Origin: Cenococcum geophilum 1.58
Taxonomy: Eukaryota; Ascomycota; Dothideomycetes; Gloniales; Gloniaceae
Length of the DNA: 64,000 nucleotides
Assembly (NCBI GenBank): GCA_001692895.1
Contig: KV748230.1
Coordinates: forward strand, 868,001-932,000
Direction: 5' to 3'
In this document: positions 47,508-58,852 of the stretch, piece by piece
How the letters are laid out: each line of letters opens with the position of its first letter
Numbering within the stretch: the first letter of the stretch is position 1
Notes under the pieces: generated by a model
Database searches by the model: none
Seen by the model: only the letters and a program-made list of their open reading frames with translations
Told to the model about the DNA's origin: nothing
Translations under genes and position numbers: made by a program

Positions 47508-48575
47508 GCACTTTAGGTAGCTTTAATTAGAGGCGATAAGCAGATTATAAAGCTGCTAATTAAATTAGGCGCCGATATTAACGCATAAGGTAGATTCTAC
47601 GGTAATGCACTTTAGGCGTCTTTAGAAGGAGGCTATAAGTAGATTATAAGGCTGCTAATTAACCTAGGTGCTAATATTAATATATAGGGTGGAGAAAAGG
47701 GCAACGTACTTTAGGCGGCTTTATTTAGAGGTTATAAGTAGATTATAAGGCTGCTAGTAGATAAGGGCGCTAATATTAACACGTAAAGTAAAAAGTACGG
47801 CAACGCACTTTAGGCGGCTTTAAAAGGAGGTAATAAGTAGATTATAAGGCTACTGGTTAATAAGGGCGCTAATATTAATATATAGGGTAGAGAATACGGC
47901 AATATACTATAGGCAGCTTTATTTAAAAACTATAGGCAGATTATAAGGCTACTAGTTAAATTAGGCGCTAAAGTTAATATATAGGGTAGAGAATACGGTA
48001 ACGCACTTTAGGCGGCTTTATTTAAAGGTTATAAGTAGATTATAAGGCTGCTAGTAAATAAGGGCGCTAATATTAATATATAGGGTAGAAAGTACGGTAA
48101 TATACTTTAGGCAGCTTTAAAAGGAGGTAATAAGTAGATTATAAGGCTACTAGTTAATAAGGGCGCTAATATTAATATATAGGGTAAAGAATACGGTAAC
48201 GTACTATAGGTAACTTTATTTAAAAACTATAGGCATATTATAAGGCTGCTAATTAAATTAGGCGCCGAAGTTAATACGTAGGGTAAAGAATACGGCAATG
48301 TACTTTAGGTGGCTTTATTTAGAGGTTATAAGTAGATTATAAGGCTACTAGTAAATAAGGGCGCCAATATTAACGCGTAGGGTAGAAAGTACGGCAACGC
48401 ACTTTAGGCGTCTTTAGAAGGAGGCTATAAGTAGATTATAAGGCTACTAATTAACCTAGGTGTTAATATTAACGCGTAGGGTAGGGAATACGGCAGCGTA
48501 CTCTAGGCGGCTTTAGAAGGAGTAGCGTGGCCGCCCTTTTTAATTAGGAGATTTCCAAATAAAACAATCTGCTAA
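47508..48575 (+). pseudogene. NLR segment: ankyrin repeats, second block, and C terminus
   Basis: About 10 further 99-bp units continue in phase from the first block. A higher-order period of 297 bp is exact: the codons LF(K/R)GYKQ recur at 47721, 48018 and 48315. After the last unit (about 48530) the frame reads VAWPPFLIRRFPNKTIC and stops at TAA (48573-48575), taken as the gene's end. Confidence 0.85.
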
Positions 48576-48813
48576 ATTTCCTATTAATCTCAAATAGTTC
48601 GCTTCTATAGATGCAGTAAGCTATTAAAGATTAAGATATTTTAGTCTAGCTTTTAAGCGAGGAATATAAACTTAAGTAAATAGTTTTAGGTCTTTAATAT
48701 AGAACAAAGAAGCTTAAAGAACTATTTAGGAATTTTTAGAATAAGTAGGTCACTATCTAAGCGGGAGATTTCTAAATATAACTAACGTATACTAGGTTAG
48801 AAGAAGAGAAGAT
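48576..48813. other. Spacer, nothing recognised
   Basis: This is AT-rich sequence between the NLR gene end and Gypsy fragment E. A ggagatttcc/gggagatttct motif occurs at 48548 and 48761, but no gene is visible. Confidence 0.5.
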
Positions 48814-49391
48814 TATTATAAACGCTTTAAGTACAATGTTATAACTACTTAGAGAGGAGTTAGAAGAAGCTAGTTAGTTAATATAAGCACGGTCTAGGAT
48901 AGAACCTATAAAACCATATAACGAAAAATAGTAAGCGAGTTACATAATATTATACGCAGTGTACGCAGTATATATTACGTATATTATATATAACACATAC
49001 ATTACGTATAAGAAGGATTTTATAGAAGTACAGTTGTATATTTAAGGACCCTTAGTCCCTACCTAGATAGTTCCTTCCTTATAGTAATTCTCAGAATATA
49101 ATTAGAGTTAATCTATTAGGCAACCACTCCACTAGTTATTATTACGTTGTTAACTTCCTGTAATACCTATATACCTAACCTATTAATAGAACCTATTATA
49201 GTTACTACTATAAGGTTCCGTTATATAATTACTACTATAGTTATAGTTTTAAGAAGTTAAACAATATGCTACTAAAAGTAGCCACTATAACGCCATTAAC
49301 GGCGGCAACTACTTTAGGGTTAGGGGGTAATACTAGTATAGCGGACACTAACTTACAACAACCTATAATGGTAGGATAATTACAGGAAATA
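48814..49391 (+). mobile_element. Gypsy fragment E: 5' LTR plus start of gag
   Basis: A 412-bp LTR (48814-49225; tattataaacgct...ccgttata) is followed by the leader and first part of gag, homologous to Gypsy B, C and D. It includes the ACGCCATTAACGGCGGC stretch, and the homology ends at about 49391. The rest of the element, including pol and the 3' LTR, is missing. This is therefore a deletion remnant, not a solo LTR. Confidence 0.87.
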
Positions 49392-50750
49392 GGATAGTAG
49401 TATACTATATACCTAATCGCTAGGCGTTTATTAGTGGTGGTGTTAAATTTATAATTATATAATGGCCCAGAGGTTAAAGTAGCTTAAAAAAAATAAGAAT
49501 AAGTTATTAGCTTATACTAAATTGCTAATTAAGTATATTAAGATTATTCCGTATTAAGATTAATTGTATTAAAGTTACCTCCCTAATAAAATATTTTTAA
49601 GTACTCCGCTTAAAAGAGGTTATATAAATTAAAGTTATCCGCCAAGCAAATTAAAATTATTAGGTAGTGGGAGACTAAGGAAATTAAAATTATCCGCATT
49701 ACTTAAATAAAACAAATCCTAATATCCTAGAGAGGTAGGAAGGGTAATTAAGCCTATACTAGGTTGTTAGAACTATAAACGCTTAAAGTATAATACACTC
49801 GCTACGTAACGTACTTTCCGCCGTTTACCTAGTACGTCCCCTATTACTAGGACCTTTAGTTCTTAACCTAATATTACCCTTATTACCTAATAGGCTTTTA
49901 AAAGGAGTAGTATGCCTTAATAGGTTTGACGAAGATTTCGATAGATAACTACTTTTATCCCTTTAACCGCCTAAAGAATGAAGTCAGAACTATGAAGGTG
50001 CTAATAGTGCTTTATTTATACGTTCGTAGCTTTTAGCCTATTAAAATATATCTTTTTGGCTATTAGGATTACTTCTAGTAATGTTTTTATTTAGTAGTAC
50101 CTTCTACTATATAGGGTTTATTAAAACACTTAAATTGCCATAAGTTATTCCTATCTAAATTTATAGTAGTAATTATGTTATATCTCTCTAGTTCTAGCTA
50201 AATAGTCCATTTAGCCTAGGTGCCTCCGCCTACTTAAATACATCTTCCTTAAAATTAGGTACGGGTTATAAAAGGCATTTATAATAGCACCTACTATATA
50301 GTATATCTCCTCCCTTATCCACTAAGTGTAATATATTAAATAATTAAGCTATATTATCTTTATAGCCTAGTAATAAATCGCGTAAACTGTTTTTAGGATT
50401 CCCTAATAAGAAGTTAGAATTTTCTTAGGCACTTAGTTCTATCTTCCCTTACCTATATTATTTTCAGTAGTGTATCTATATACCTCCTATATATACGGTA
50501 TTAGGGCGGCCTATTAAAACGCGCTAATAGGATTTACTACGTTAAGAACTTGCAAATATTAGTCTTAGCTTATAGTGCTAGCACTCTACTCTACTAGAAG
50601 TAAGTTCCCCTTATATTTTTAAATTTAGCTACTATTATAATAAATTAGGACAAACCGTCTTACCTTATAGAGTTAAACTGGCTTTATATCCGCGGCTTCT
50701 AGGTAAGCTTTATTAGTATCTAGGTCGCTTATCGTCTAGTTAATGGTTTC
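49392..50750. other. Decayed sequence, no gene recognised
   Basis: This is AT-rich with RIP-type stops in all frames. Two short tracts with repeated aattaaa(a)ttat-type words lie at 49620-49700. A minus-strand reading around 49900-50160 has some coherence (WQFKCFNKPY), but it is too short to assign. The region ends with the gtttc target site (50746-50750). Confidence 0.4.
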
Positions 50751-51018
50751 TGTATAATTACAGCACCTATTATACCAAACGCGTGCTTACGCGTTCGGTA
50801 CACCAGGTACGCGTTTACGCGTTTAGTGCACTAACCACTCACTTACGCGTCTAGTGCACTTATAAAGCACTAACTAATTAGGGGGAAGGTGCACTAGTAT
50901 ATAGACCACGTAGTCTACTTTATACAATCAACAGTTACTATCCAAACAAGCATACAATACTACATGTATTTCGTGCCCGTGGATACGACTTACTTATACT
51001 ATTAAGTTAGTACGAACA
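50751..51018 (+). repeat. Copia H 5' LTR
   Basis: This 268-bp LTR starts tgtataattacagcacc and ends gtacgaaca. It contains several tacgcgt words and a gtgcac pair at 50770-50860, an unusually CpG-rich patch for this window. Confidence 0.94.
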
Positions 51019-51479
51019 CTAATCAGTAAGCGCGCACAGATCAGTAATCACTTAACACCTCCCACTAAGAGATACATAACAGCGACTACCCGTTTAGACT
51101 CCTAGTACGACCTACTAGAAGGTTAGAAGTTGGGGATTACGGACTATCACTAACTCTATATACTTATTTAAGTCTTAGTACGGTTTACCGGAAGTTATAA
51201 ACGCGAATACAAACCTTTACGGAACCCCCTATCCTTAACCCTCTTCGAACCTTAAACCCCTATTCCTACTACACCCTCTTTTAACACCTCCAACATCTTT
51301 TTAGACCCCTTATAGAGACCCCCTACCCTTCTGCAAACCGTTATAGACCCATTAATTACCTTTACGGACCGTTACGGAGACCTCTTACCCTTCTACAAAC
51401 TACCATAGACCCGCTAACCGCCTTTACGGACCCTATAAGACCTCTACCACCCACTACATACTACACAGTATAGCAGATA

Positions 51480-53060
51480 TCAGTAAGTAAGTCAGCGAAG
51501 GTTAAAAGAAGTAGAGACAAGGCGTCGACGTTACGTCTATAAACAACGTTAACAACTATATTAGCTTTAAAATCCTTAAATACAGACACTTTAAGCTTAT
51601 AAATAACGACCTATAGGAGCAATATAAGGAAGACTTTGCGGACTTTACGGAAGCTATTTTTAAGGCTTGCAACCCTACTGCCATCCGTAACCTATAAACC
51701 CTTTTATATCACCAAGGCGTATAGGTTAAAAGGGACAAACGAGTTACTGTTGCATAGTCTCTATACGATATACTACGTAAGAAGGACTAAACAAAATGGA
51801 CTAAAGAGCAGATCTTAGATTATATTAAAACCAGTAACCTCTTTACCTCCTTTAAACTTAACAGAATCTCTGGCCTTATAGCTAACCTATTTAACTGAAT
51901 TCGTTCCACAAACCTAAGTGGCATTAAAATTAATCTTACTAGCTAAAGTATACCCAATACTTAAGTTACGGACTATAATACCCCCGTAACCCAAATTACG
52001 GACTATAATACCCCTATAAACCAAAATACGGACCAAATTACCCCCGTTATTTAAGTCATAGATCCGCAAGCCATATATCCGCAAGCCATAGATCCTTAAG
52101 TTATAGATCCGCAACCTACCTAAGCAAAGACCTACGGCAAGGAGCTAGCTAACCTAGCCAAGCTCTATACCGACAAATCTAAGTATAGCGGTGAAAACGA
52201 TAACTTTAACTTTAAACTCACTATCTTTACGGACCTCTGTCGGAAGGCTGATATTCCTAAATAGGAATTCAGCCAAGCCTACTCCACTATACTACGCGGC
52301 CTAGCACTCGACCACTACTATACCAACCTTAAGAGCAACCCCCTTGGTGTTCCCTTTAATAAGCTATGCAAAGCTACCCGCAACTACTTTAAAGGACCGG
52401 AATATAAGCGTAATATCCTTACCTAATAGAATGCGACTAAGCTACGGACCGTAATTAACAGGAATACTGAAAAATCGACTATAGAGTGCCTATAAATTCT
52501 CATTAAAGACCTTCGGCACCTACAGCATGGCCTTGACGCTAAGCTTTAAACAGACAACTTCCTGCACAATAAACTTATTACGGCCTGCCAAGAAGTAGAG
52601 CCCTATAAGTACGCCTACTACAAGCCTATAGATACCCTAGCTAGCCTCATTAATGATCTACGCTCCTTTATTATAACCTACGAAGTCTTAAACCTACTAG
52701 GCAGCACTCAAGCCTTTGTCACGGATATTTAATATCCGCAAATAGACTTAGACGTCTACTTTACGGACCGCCGCTACCGCTAGCAGCACCTATACCGACC
52801 AAGTTCTACCTATAACCCCCGCAGCAACCCCTGTATAAAAGCATACCCCTACAGACGAACTAGCCAGAAGTGCTTTATATGCGGCAAGGAAGGATATTGG
52901 TCTATAAGGCATACCCGGGAAGAACGTAATAAGTCTAAAAAGAGACTTAATAGCCGTATTAACCAGTTTATTTTGGAATACAAAGGAGAGGAAGTAGAAG
53001 AGCCCCCTAATAAGTCAATAGAAGCCCTTATAATTGACTTTAACTTAGACGCTTAGGAAT
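51480..53060 (+). pseudogene. Copia H gag
   Basis: The frame is readable from about 51560 (KILKYRHFKL) to 53050. A repetitive stretch at 51950-52120 reads TDYNTPVTQITDYNTP, then DPQAIYPQAIDPQVIDPQ. A capsid-like part (about 52140-52730) and a zinc knuckle at 52871-52912 follow (CFICGKEGYWSIRH; the third ligand position is Tyr). Gag forms the particle that packages element RNA. The start codon cannot be fixed. Confidence 0.83.
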
Positions 53061-56000
53061 AAGAGACCTCAGAGACATTCCTAACCACTTTTAGACCTTT
53101 TACGGACAGCCAAGCCTTTAATATTATGACCGTATTAGCCGACCGTTCCTTTATACACTTAGTTGCGCCCAAAAACTATTCCGTAAGCACCCCTGTTACG
53201 GACGTTATAGATTATAAGCAGGACCTATTTACATATATCACCACGGAACGCTATACCCCCAAAGAATTCTACGGCGTTATAATCGATATAGGTGCCTCTA
53301 AGAAGTCTACTGCAGGTTACGGACAATACCTTGTATATAGGACCACCGTAAATAACAATACGGACATTAATACTACGTAAAATGGGGCCGTAAATGTCCA
53401 ATTCGGCATCGGCTTAACTATATTAATTAGATTAGTTGCAGTTAAGACCCTAATTGGCCTAGTTAACTTCCACGTAGTAAAAGCGGACACCCCTTTTCTA
53501 CTCTATCTTGCGGACATGGATAGGCTACAGGTCTACTATAACAATATTACAGACACTATAATTGGCCCTGTAACTGCCCTAGGAAGTAAGCATATTACCC
53601 TACCAATTATATAACGATTTGGACACCCGTTCCTTATATAGGGAGAGACTTTACAGACCTATATTTAGGAATCTTTTAACTATAACCCGTGCTACCTTAC
53701 CAGTACGGAGATCCACCGTCTGCACCGCCGTTTCGGCTACCCATTAGCCAAAAAGCTATATAGAGTCCTTAAACGCTCTAGACACGATGACGTTAACAGG
53801 AAGGCAGTTAATTACCTAACCAAATACTGCTCCTTTTGCTAGAAATACGGACGTTCCCCAGGCCAATTTAAGTTTACCCTTTATAAGGACCTTGACTTCA
53901 ACCACTTAGTATATATAGACATTATATACATTAACGGCAGCCTAGTATTACATATAATTAATGAGGCAACCCACTACTAAGCCGCCCGTTAATTGCAAAA
54001 TATATCCGTAAAGCATACTTAGGATATTTTACGGACCTGCTGGATTGACACGTACATTAGACCTCCTAAGTATATCACCCACGACACCGGTAGGAACTTT
54101 ATTAGTAAGGAATTCTAGCAGTATACTACGGCCATGGCTATATTAACAAAAGCTGTTCCAGTTAAGGCGTATTGGTCCGTTAGGCTTATTAAGCGAGCTT
54201 ACCTAGCTCTACAGAGAGCTTATTAGATTATTACGGACGAGTGCAAGAATATCTAAAAGGAACTAGCTTTACAGATAGCCGTAAAAGCCGTTAATAATAC
54301 TACTAGCCCTAACGGACTAGTACCCACCCTCTTAGTTTACGGAGCTTACCTAAGGATAAGCAACCTAGGCCCCCCTACCCCGTCTATTACGGAACGAGCA
54401 GCTGTAATATAGAAGGCAATAACTGAAATAGTTAAGCTATAGGCTAAGCAAGCTATTAATAACGCCCTGCACCACTATAACGGACCTAACACAACCCTAG
54501 TACACGACCTCCCGCTTAACTCTGAAGTCCTTATATGGCGTGAAAGCGGCAGTTGGAATGGACCTTATTATCTACTAGCCGTAGAAAACGAGATATGCTG
54601 CGTATAGCTTCCTAGCGGGCTAACTAGCTTTAGAAGCACGTCCGTAAAACCCTACTTTCGGCCCGAAAACACCCATGACGTTAAGCTAGATAAACTAGAA
54701 GCAACCGCTAAACTAGATAAACCAGAAACGACTGCCGAATTAGACAAACTAGAGGCACCCTTACCTACCCCAGAGGTCCCCTAGAAACCCACTAAACCTA
54801 CTAAACCTACCGTAAAGCGTAGCCGAGGACGCCCCCGTAAGAATCCCATAATAGAGAACCACCTAACCTCCGCAGGCATATCCGCAAAGCAATCTCCGCC
54901 TACGGATATATTAGTTCTAGTACAGGAAACCCCTTTTACAGACTTACGGCGTAAAGAGATTAACGGACTGCTTAAAAAGGGTATCTTTGCGATTATAACG
55001 GAGAGAGACGTTCCGCAAGGCGTCCGTATATTTAACTTACGCTTCGTTAATAAGATTAAGCACCCTAGTACTAACAAAGCCTTTAAAAAATTAAGGCTTA
55101 TTATATAAGCTTATAATGACTAGGGAAAGGACCTAGTCCTTACACAATCACCTATAATTTAACGGGTCAGTTAACGGATTATACTCGTACTTACGCCTAG
55201 ACTACAGTAAACTAAATCTATAGCCCTTTACTTACGGGATATCTCATAAGCCTACGTGCAGTCTAATACCTACCTAAGTAGGGATATCTTTATACGACTA
55301 CCCTATAAGCTTAACCTATAACCAGGAATAATTTTATAGGTTATAAAACTTCTTTACGGAGTACCAGAAGCCGGAAACCATTGGTTTAAGATATACTACT
55401 AGCACTACATTAGTAAACTTAAAATGGAACAGTCGACCTACAACCCCTGCCTCCTATACAGCCCATTAAACGGCCTTAGTATTGTTAGACTCTAAATAGA
55501 TAATACCCTCTTCTTAGCAGACTAGACATTTGCGGACGCTAAAGAGACTAAACTATAAGAAGCTAAGTTCCTGGTAAAGCCATAAGAGTAGTTAACTAAG
55601 TAGACTCCAATTAAGTTTAATGGAGGCTTAATTATATAAAAGGGTAACTTAATCCAGCTAACCTAGGAACGCCAAGCTTAAAACCTAAAGCTCGTTATAG
55701 TAAAGCCTACAGACCTTACTAGTTCCCATAAAGAGACCCGTAAGACCGTAAATATAAAGGACTAATACGCTGTATAGCGTGCAAGAGGCGCCTATATTGC
55801 CATAGTCTGCTAACCCAAATCTACCTATAACTTATCCTTTACGGCCTAGGCAGTAGATCCGCAAGAAGAAAATATTAAGCAGCTTAATAAGCGTATTTAG
55901 TAGCAAATTAATAATGCAGTAAGGGGACTTACTTTTGTACCACTAGACCTAAGTTCCCTTAGCTTACTGGCATTTACGGACGCCTCCTTTGCCAATAATA

Positions 56001-56440
56001 AAGACCTATTATCACAAATCGGCTTTGTAATTATACTTATAGACTGTAATTAGGACGCAAATATACTATACTGGTCTTTAATTAAGTATAAATAAGTAAC
56101 CCGCAGTGTACTAGCCTTTAAACTATATGCACTAGCTTATAGCTTTAATATAGCAGCCATAATTAAATCAACGGTCTAGAAGATTCTACAACTAGAGCAG
56201 TTACCCTTAGTTTTATATACTAATTCAAAGTCCCTTTACAACTGCCTAGTTAAACTAGGTATAATATAAGAGAAGAGGCTCATAGTCGACCTATAAACAA
56301 CGTGAGATTACGGAGGTTAAATGGATTAGCAGCGGAGACAACCCAGCGGACGCCATAACTAAGGCAAAGCCGTGTCAAGCCCTTAAAACCCTAATTAACA
56401 CAAATAAGCTTAACCTAAAAGTCATAGAATAGGTAGAACG
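53060..56440 (+). pseudogene. Copia H pol: protease, integrase, RT, RNase H
   Basis: The protease site reads IIDIGASKKSTAGY (53279-53320), with Ile where Thr is usual in DTGAS. Integrase (about 53700-54660) begins HRLHRRFGYPLAKKLYRVLK, has a Cys pair CSFC near 53828 and continues through ISVKHTQDIL-like and THDTGRNFISKEF motifs. RT (about 54910-55560) includes GVPEAGNHWF, and its catalytic pair reads Asp-Asn (55499-55504). RNase H (about 55960-56390) includes AFTDASFANNKD and YTNSKSLYNCLVKL. Stops sit at inferred Gln codons. Confidence 0.9.
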
Positions 56441-56667
56441 GGACTAACGGAGTACCTACGGTACGCCTACGGCCCGTTAAAAGGCCGTACGGTTTATTTT
56501 ACGGACCGTAAGTAGGACTTACGGCCAGCTTGGGGCACCGTTTGGAAGGCAGCCCAGAAGGCACCTCGGGAGGAGATTTCCTATATATTTTCCTTTGTGT
56601 TCTATGGTTTTATTAAAGCAATTACGGAGGCTGTATATAGGTGGTTTCATTTTTTAAGTACTGCTAG

Positions 56668-56935
56668 TATATAATTACAGCACCTGTTGTACCAAACGCG
56701 TGCTTACGCGTTCGGTACACTAGGTACGCGTTTACGCGTTCAGTGTACTAACCACTCGCTTACGCGTCTGGTGCACTTATAAAGCACTAACTAATTAGGG
56801 GGGAGGTGCACCAGTATATAGACCACGTAGTCTGCTTTATATAATTGACAGTCACCATCTAAACAAGCATACGATACTACATGTATTTCGTGCCCGTGGA
56901 TACGACTCACTCGTGCTATTAAGTTAGTACGAACA
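56668..56935 (+). repeat. Copia H 3' LTR
   Basis: This 268-bp LTR has the same length as the 5' LTR. It keeps more C in CpA positions, for example gtgcaccag where the 5' copy has gtgcactag. Confidence 0.94.
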
Positions 56936-56999
56936 GTTTCTAATCCTCTTTTTAGAGCCTTTAAAATCCAGCTAATCGCTCTCTATATAATAGTGACAG

Positions 57000-57916
57000 T
57001 AGAATCTAGCTAAGTTAGTATCTATACTAATTTATAGGGATCTTAGCCATACTAATGCCTTTTTTAATTAAGCTTTAGGCAAGTGTATAATAGTCTTTTA
57101 ATACATTATAAATTCCCACGACTTTAAAAGCTTAAATTAATTCATTATAGTTGGGACCCTTCTTTAAGAAATCTTTTTCCTATCTAAAAGTATATAGTTA
57201 CCACATAAATAATTACCATTTATTGCTGGATCTTATACTATATTCCCTATCTCTAAAGGAAGGAAGAATAAGGCACTAGGCCCTCCTAGAGCATCTCCGA
57301 TTAAGCGGTACTTACCGCTACTAATAAAAAAGGCTTCTATCTGCTAAGTGAGCTTTTTTAAGGGAGATCTTAGTAGTTAAGCTAATTCTATAGAAGTCTT
57401 AAGCTATTAATCCTACTATATAACCATTTTGGGAGAGCTTTAATAGAACTACTTAAGCAAATCTGCAAAGGATTTTATAATATATCTTGTTTTTTTAAGG
57501 ACTAAGTAAATAAAAAGTATATAATTAAGCGGGAGTTTAAGAAAATGCTTTTACTTATCCGTATAGGTTTCCTAAATTTAAGGATTTTAGAAAGCAACTA
57601 TTCCGGCCTAAACTTTGGCAAGAAAGGTCGTAACTTTATAGCTAGGCTCAGACTTGCGTATCCGTATAAGATTTAAATGCAAAATACTAGCTACTTTAAC
57701 ATTAACCTTAAAAGTTATTTCTTTAGCGAAAGATTTTAATTTTAACTTAGCTTAGTAAACCAACTTAAGAACCTTATTAATGCTTTAGATTAACTGTAAA
57801 AGAGCTAAGTAGAGAGGTAATGTCTATAGAATCGGTCGACTTATACTTAGCTCTATAAGCTTTACTAGTTCTTCTTCTACTAGAGTAGCTCTAAGTTTTG
57901 TAGTAATATTAGTCAT
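57000..57916 (-). pseudogene. Decayed minus-strand reading frame, unknown family
   Basis: From an ATG at 57916 the minus strand reads MTNITTKLRATLVEEELVKL and stays coherent for about 120 codons, with stops only at inferred Gln/Trp positions. It then fades towards 57000. The product would be rich in Leu, Ile, Lys and Ser, with no motif I recognise. Its start lies about 70 bp from the palindrome at 57985. A link to a DNA transposon is possible, but no DDE signature is visible. Confidence 0.4.
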
Positions 57917-57984
57917 TTTATAAGTATAAGGATGTCTAATAGTAAGTAATAGGCAGAACCTCTTATTTTAGGAGAAATAATAGA

Positions 57985-58046
57985 CTAGTATAAATTCGGG
58001 GCACTAAAAAATGGGCCCGTTTTTTAGTGCCCCGAATTTATGCTAG
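57985..58046. repeat. 62-bp near-perfect palindrome (joined terminal inverted repeats?)
   Basis: Two 27-base arms (57985-58011 and 58020-58046; starting ctagtataaattcgggg) are complementary with one or no mismatch around the eight-base centre tgggcccg. The form is that of two terminal inverted repeats brought together, or of a minimal foldback element. Arms this well matched in a RIP-altered region suggest a recent origin or a length too short for RIP. Confidence 0.75.
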
Positions 58047-58431
58047 TATAAAGCAACCCCCTTATATAAGCATATCCTCGCCTTAGTACCCTATAACCAG
58101 CGCTTAAACGTCACCCTAAATTTAAATCACTTATACTTAAAATAAGGCAGATAGAAAATCCCTAAGATAAATTAATGCAAGCCTTAATTATAACTTCACT
58201 ACCCTAAAAAGCCTTAAATCCCTACTAAGGACTAATTGGATTCTTTCCTATCTCGTTAAAGAATTTAAATCCAAGTATATTAGGTATATGTTTTAAAACT
58301 ACTTTCCTTAAAGAGTAGGGATTAAGCGGCTGGCTTAATATCAGGTCCTAGCTCCGTTAGGAAAAAATTTACTAGTATCTAATTTTACTTTTCTACCATT
58401 TTTTAGCATTTTCTAGCATTTCTAGCATTTT
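58047..58431. other. Spacer with short repeats, no gene recognised
   Basis: This is unassigned. Directly before Gypsy D there are three or four copies of a tagcatttt/ctagcattt word (58405-58431). Confidence 0.5.
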
Positions 58432-58852
58432 TGTTACGAACGCTTTAAGTATAATGTTACGACTACTTAGAGAGGAGTTAAAAGAAGCTAGTTAGTTAAT
58501 ATAAGTACGGTCCAGGATAGAACCTATAAAACTATATAACAAGGAATAGTAAGTAAAGTTACGTGATGTGATCTATATAATCTGTATAATCTACAAGATC
58601 TATAATAAAGTAGATAAAGTAGACAGAGTAGATAGAGTAACGACTTTCTTAGGAGTACGGTTGTGTATTTAAGGACCCTTAGTCCCTACCTAGATAGTTC
58701 CTTNCTTATAGTAATTCTNAGAATATAATTAGAGTTAATCTGTTAGGTAACNACTCNACTAGTTATTANTANGTTATTAACTTACTTATAATACCTATAT
58801 ACCTAGCCTATTAATAAGTCTACCATAGTTCCTACTATAAGGCTTTATTATA
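58432..58852 (+). repeat. Gypsy D 5' LTR
   Basis: This 421-bp LTR begins TGTTACGAACGC, the least altered start in the family, and ends ggctttattata. It has the same length as the LTRs of Gypsy B. Confidence 0.92.

Larger units (their letters stand above)
39946..48575 (+). pseudogene. Broken NACHT-ankyrin STAND (NLR-like) gene
   Basis: STAND proteins of this architecture act as fungal intracellular receptors or incompatibility switches. Segments belonging to the gene are 39946-41880, 44013-45901 and 47508-48575, separated by two retroelements. The N-terminal part matches the fungal STAND N-terminal region in which an MDPLSVTASIIAIL-type start is usual; here IEPLSATASIIAIL, with ATA (39946) for ATG. 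The NACHT Walker A reads GIPGASKT (40667-40690) and Walker B IIIDALDK (40967-40990). About 26 ankyrin repeats of 99 bp follow. Every repeat has TAG or TAA at inferred Gln codons. There is one frame change between about 40400 and 40470, either an indel or a decayed intron ending ttgtttag (40447). Confidence 0.88.
50751..56935 (+). mobile_element. Copia H, complete Ty1/Copia element
   Basis: This 6185-bp element has 268-bp LTRs (50751-51018, 56668-56935) and a perfect 5-bp target duplication gtttc (50746-50750 and 56936-56940). Coding order is gag, protease, integrase, RT and RNase H, so Ty1/Copia. RIP damage is moderate: many Gln codons are stops, yet long stretches are readable. It is not the same lineage as Copia F. 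Confidence 0.95.

Noticed and set aside
51914-52114. Minus-strand frame with an RIYGLRIYGL repeat
   Set aside because: It is the antisense of the repetitive DPQAIDPQ part of Copia H gag.
54781-55077. 98-codon minus-strand frame in Copia H
   Set aside because: It is antisense to the integrase/RT junction region of Copia H, which reads coherently on the plus strand.
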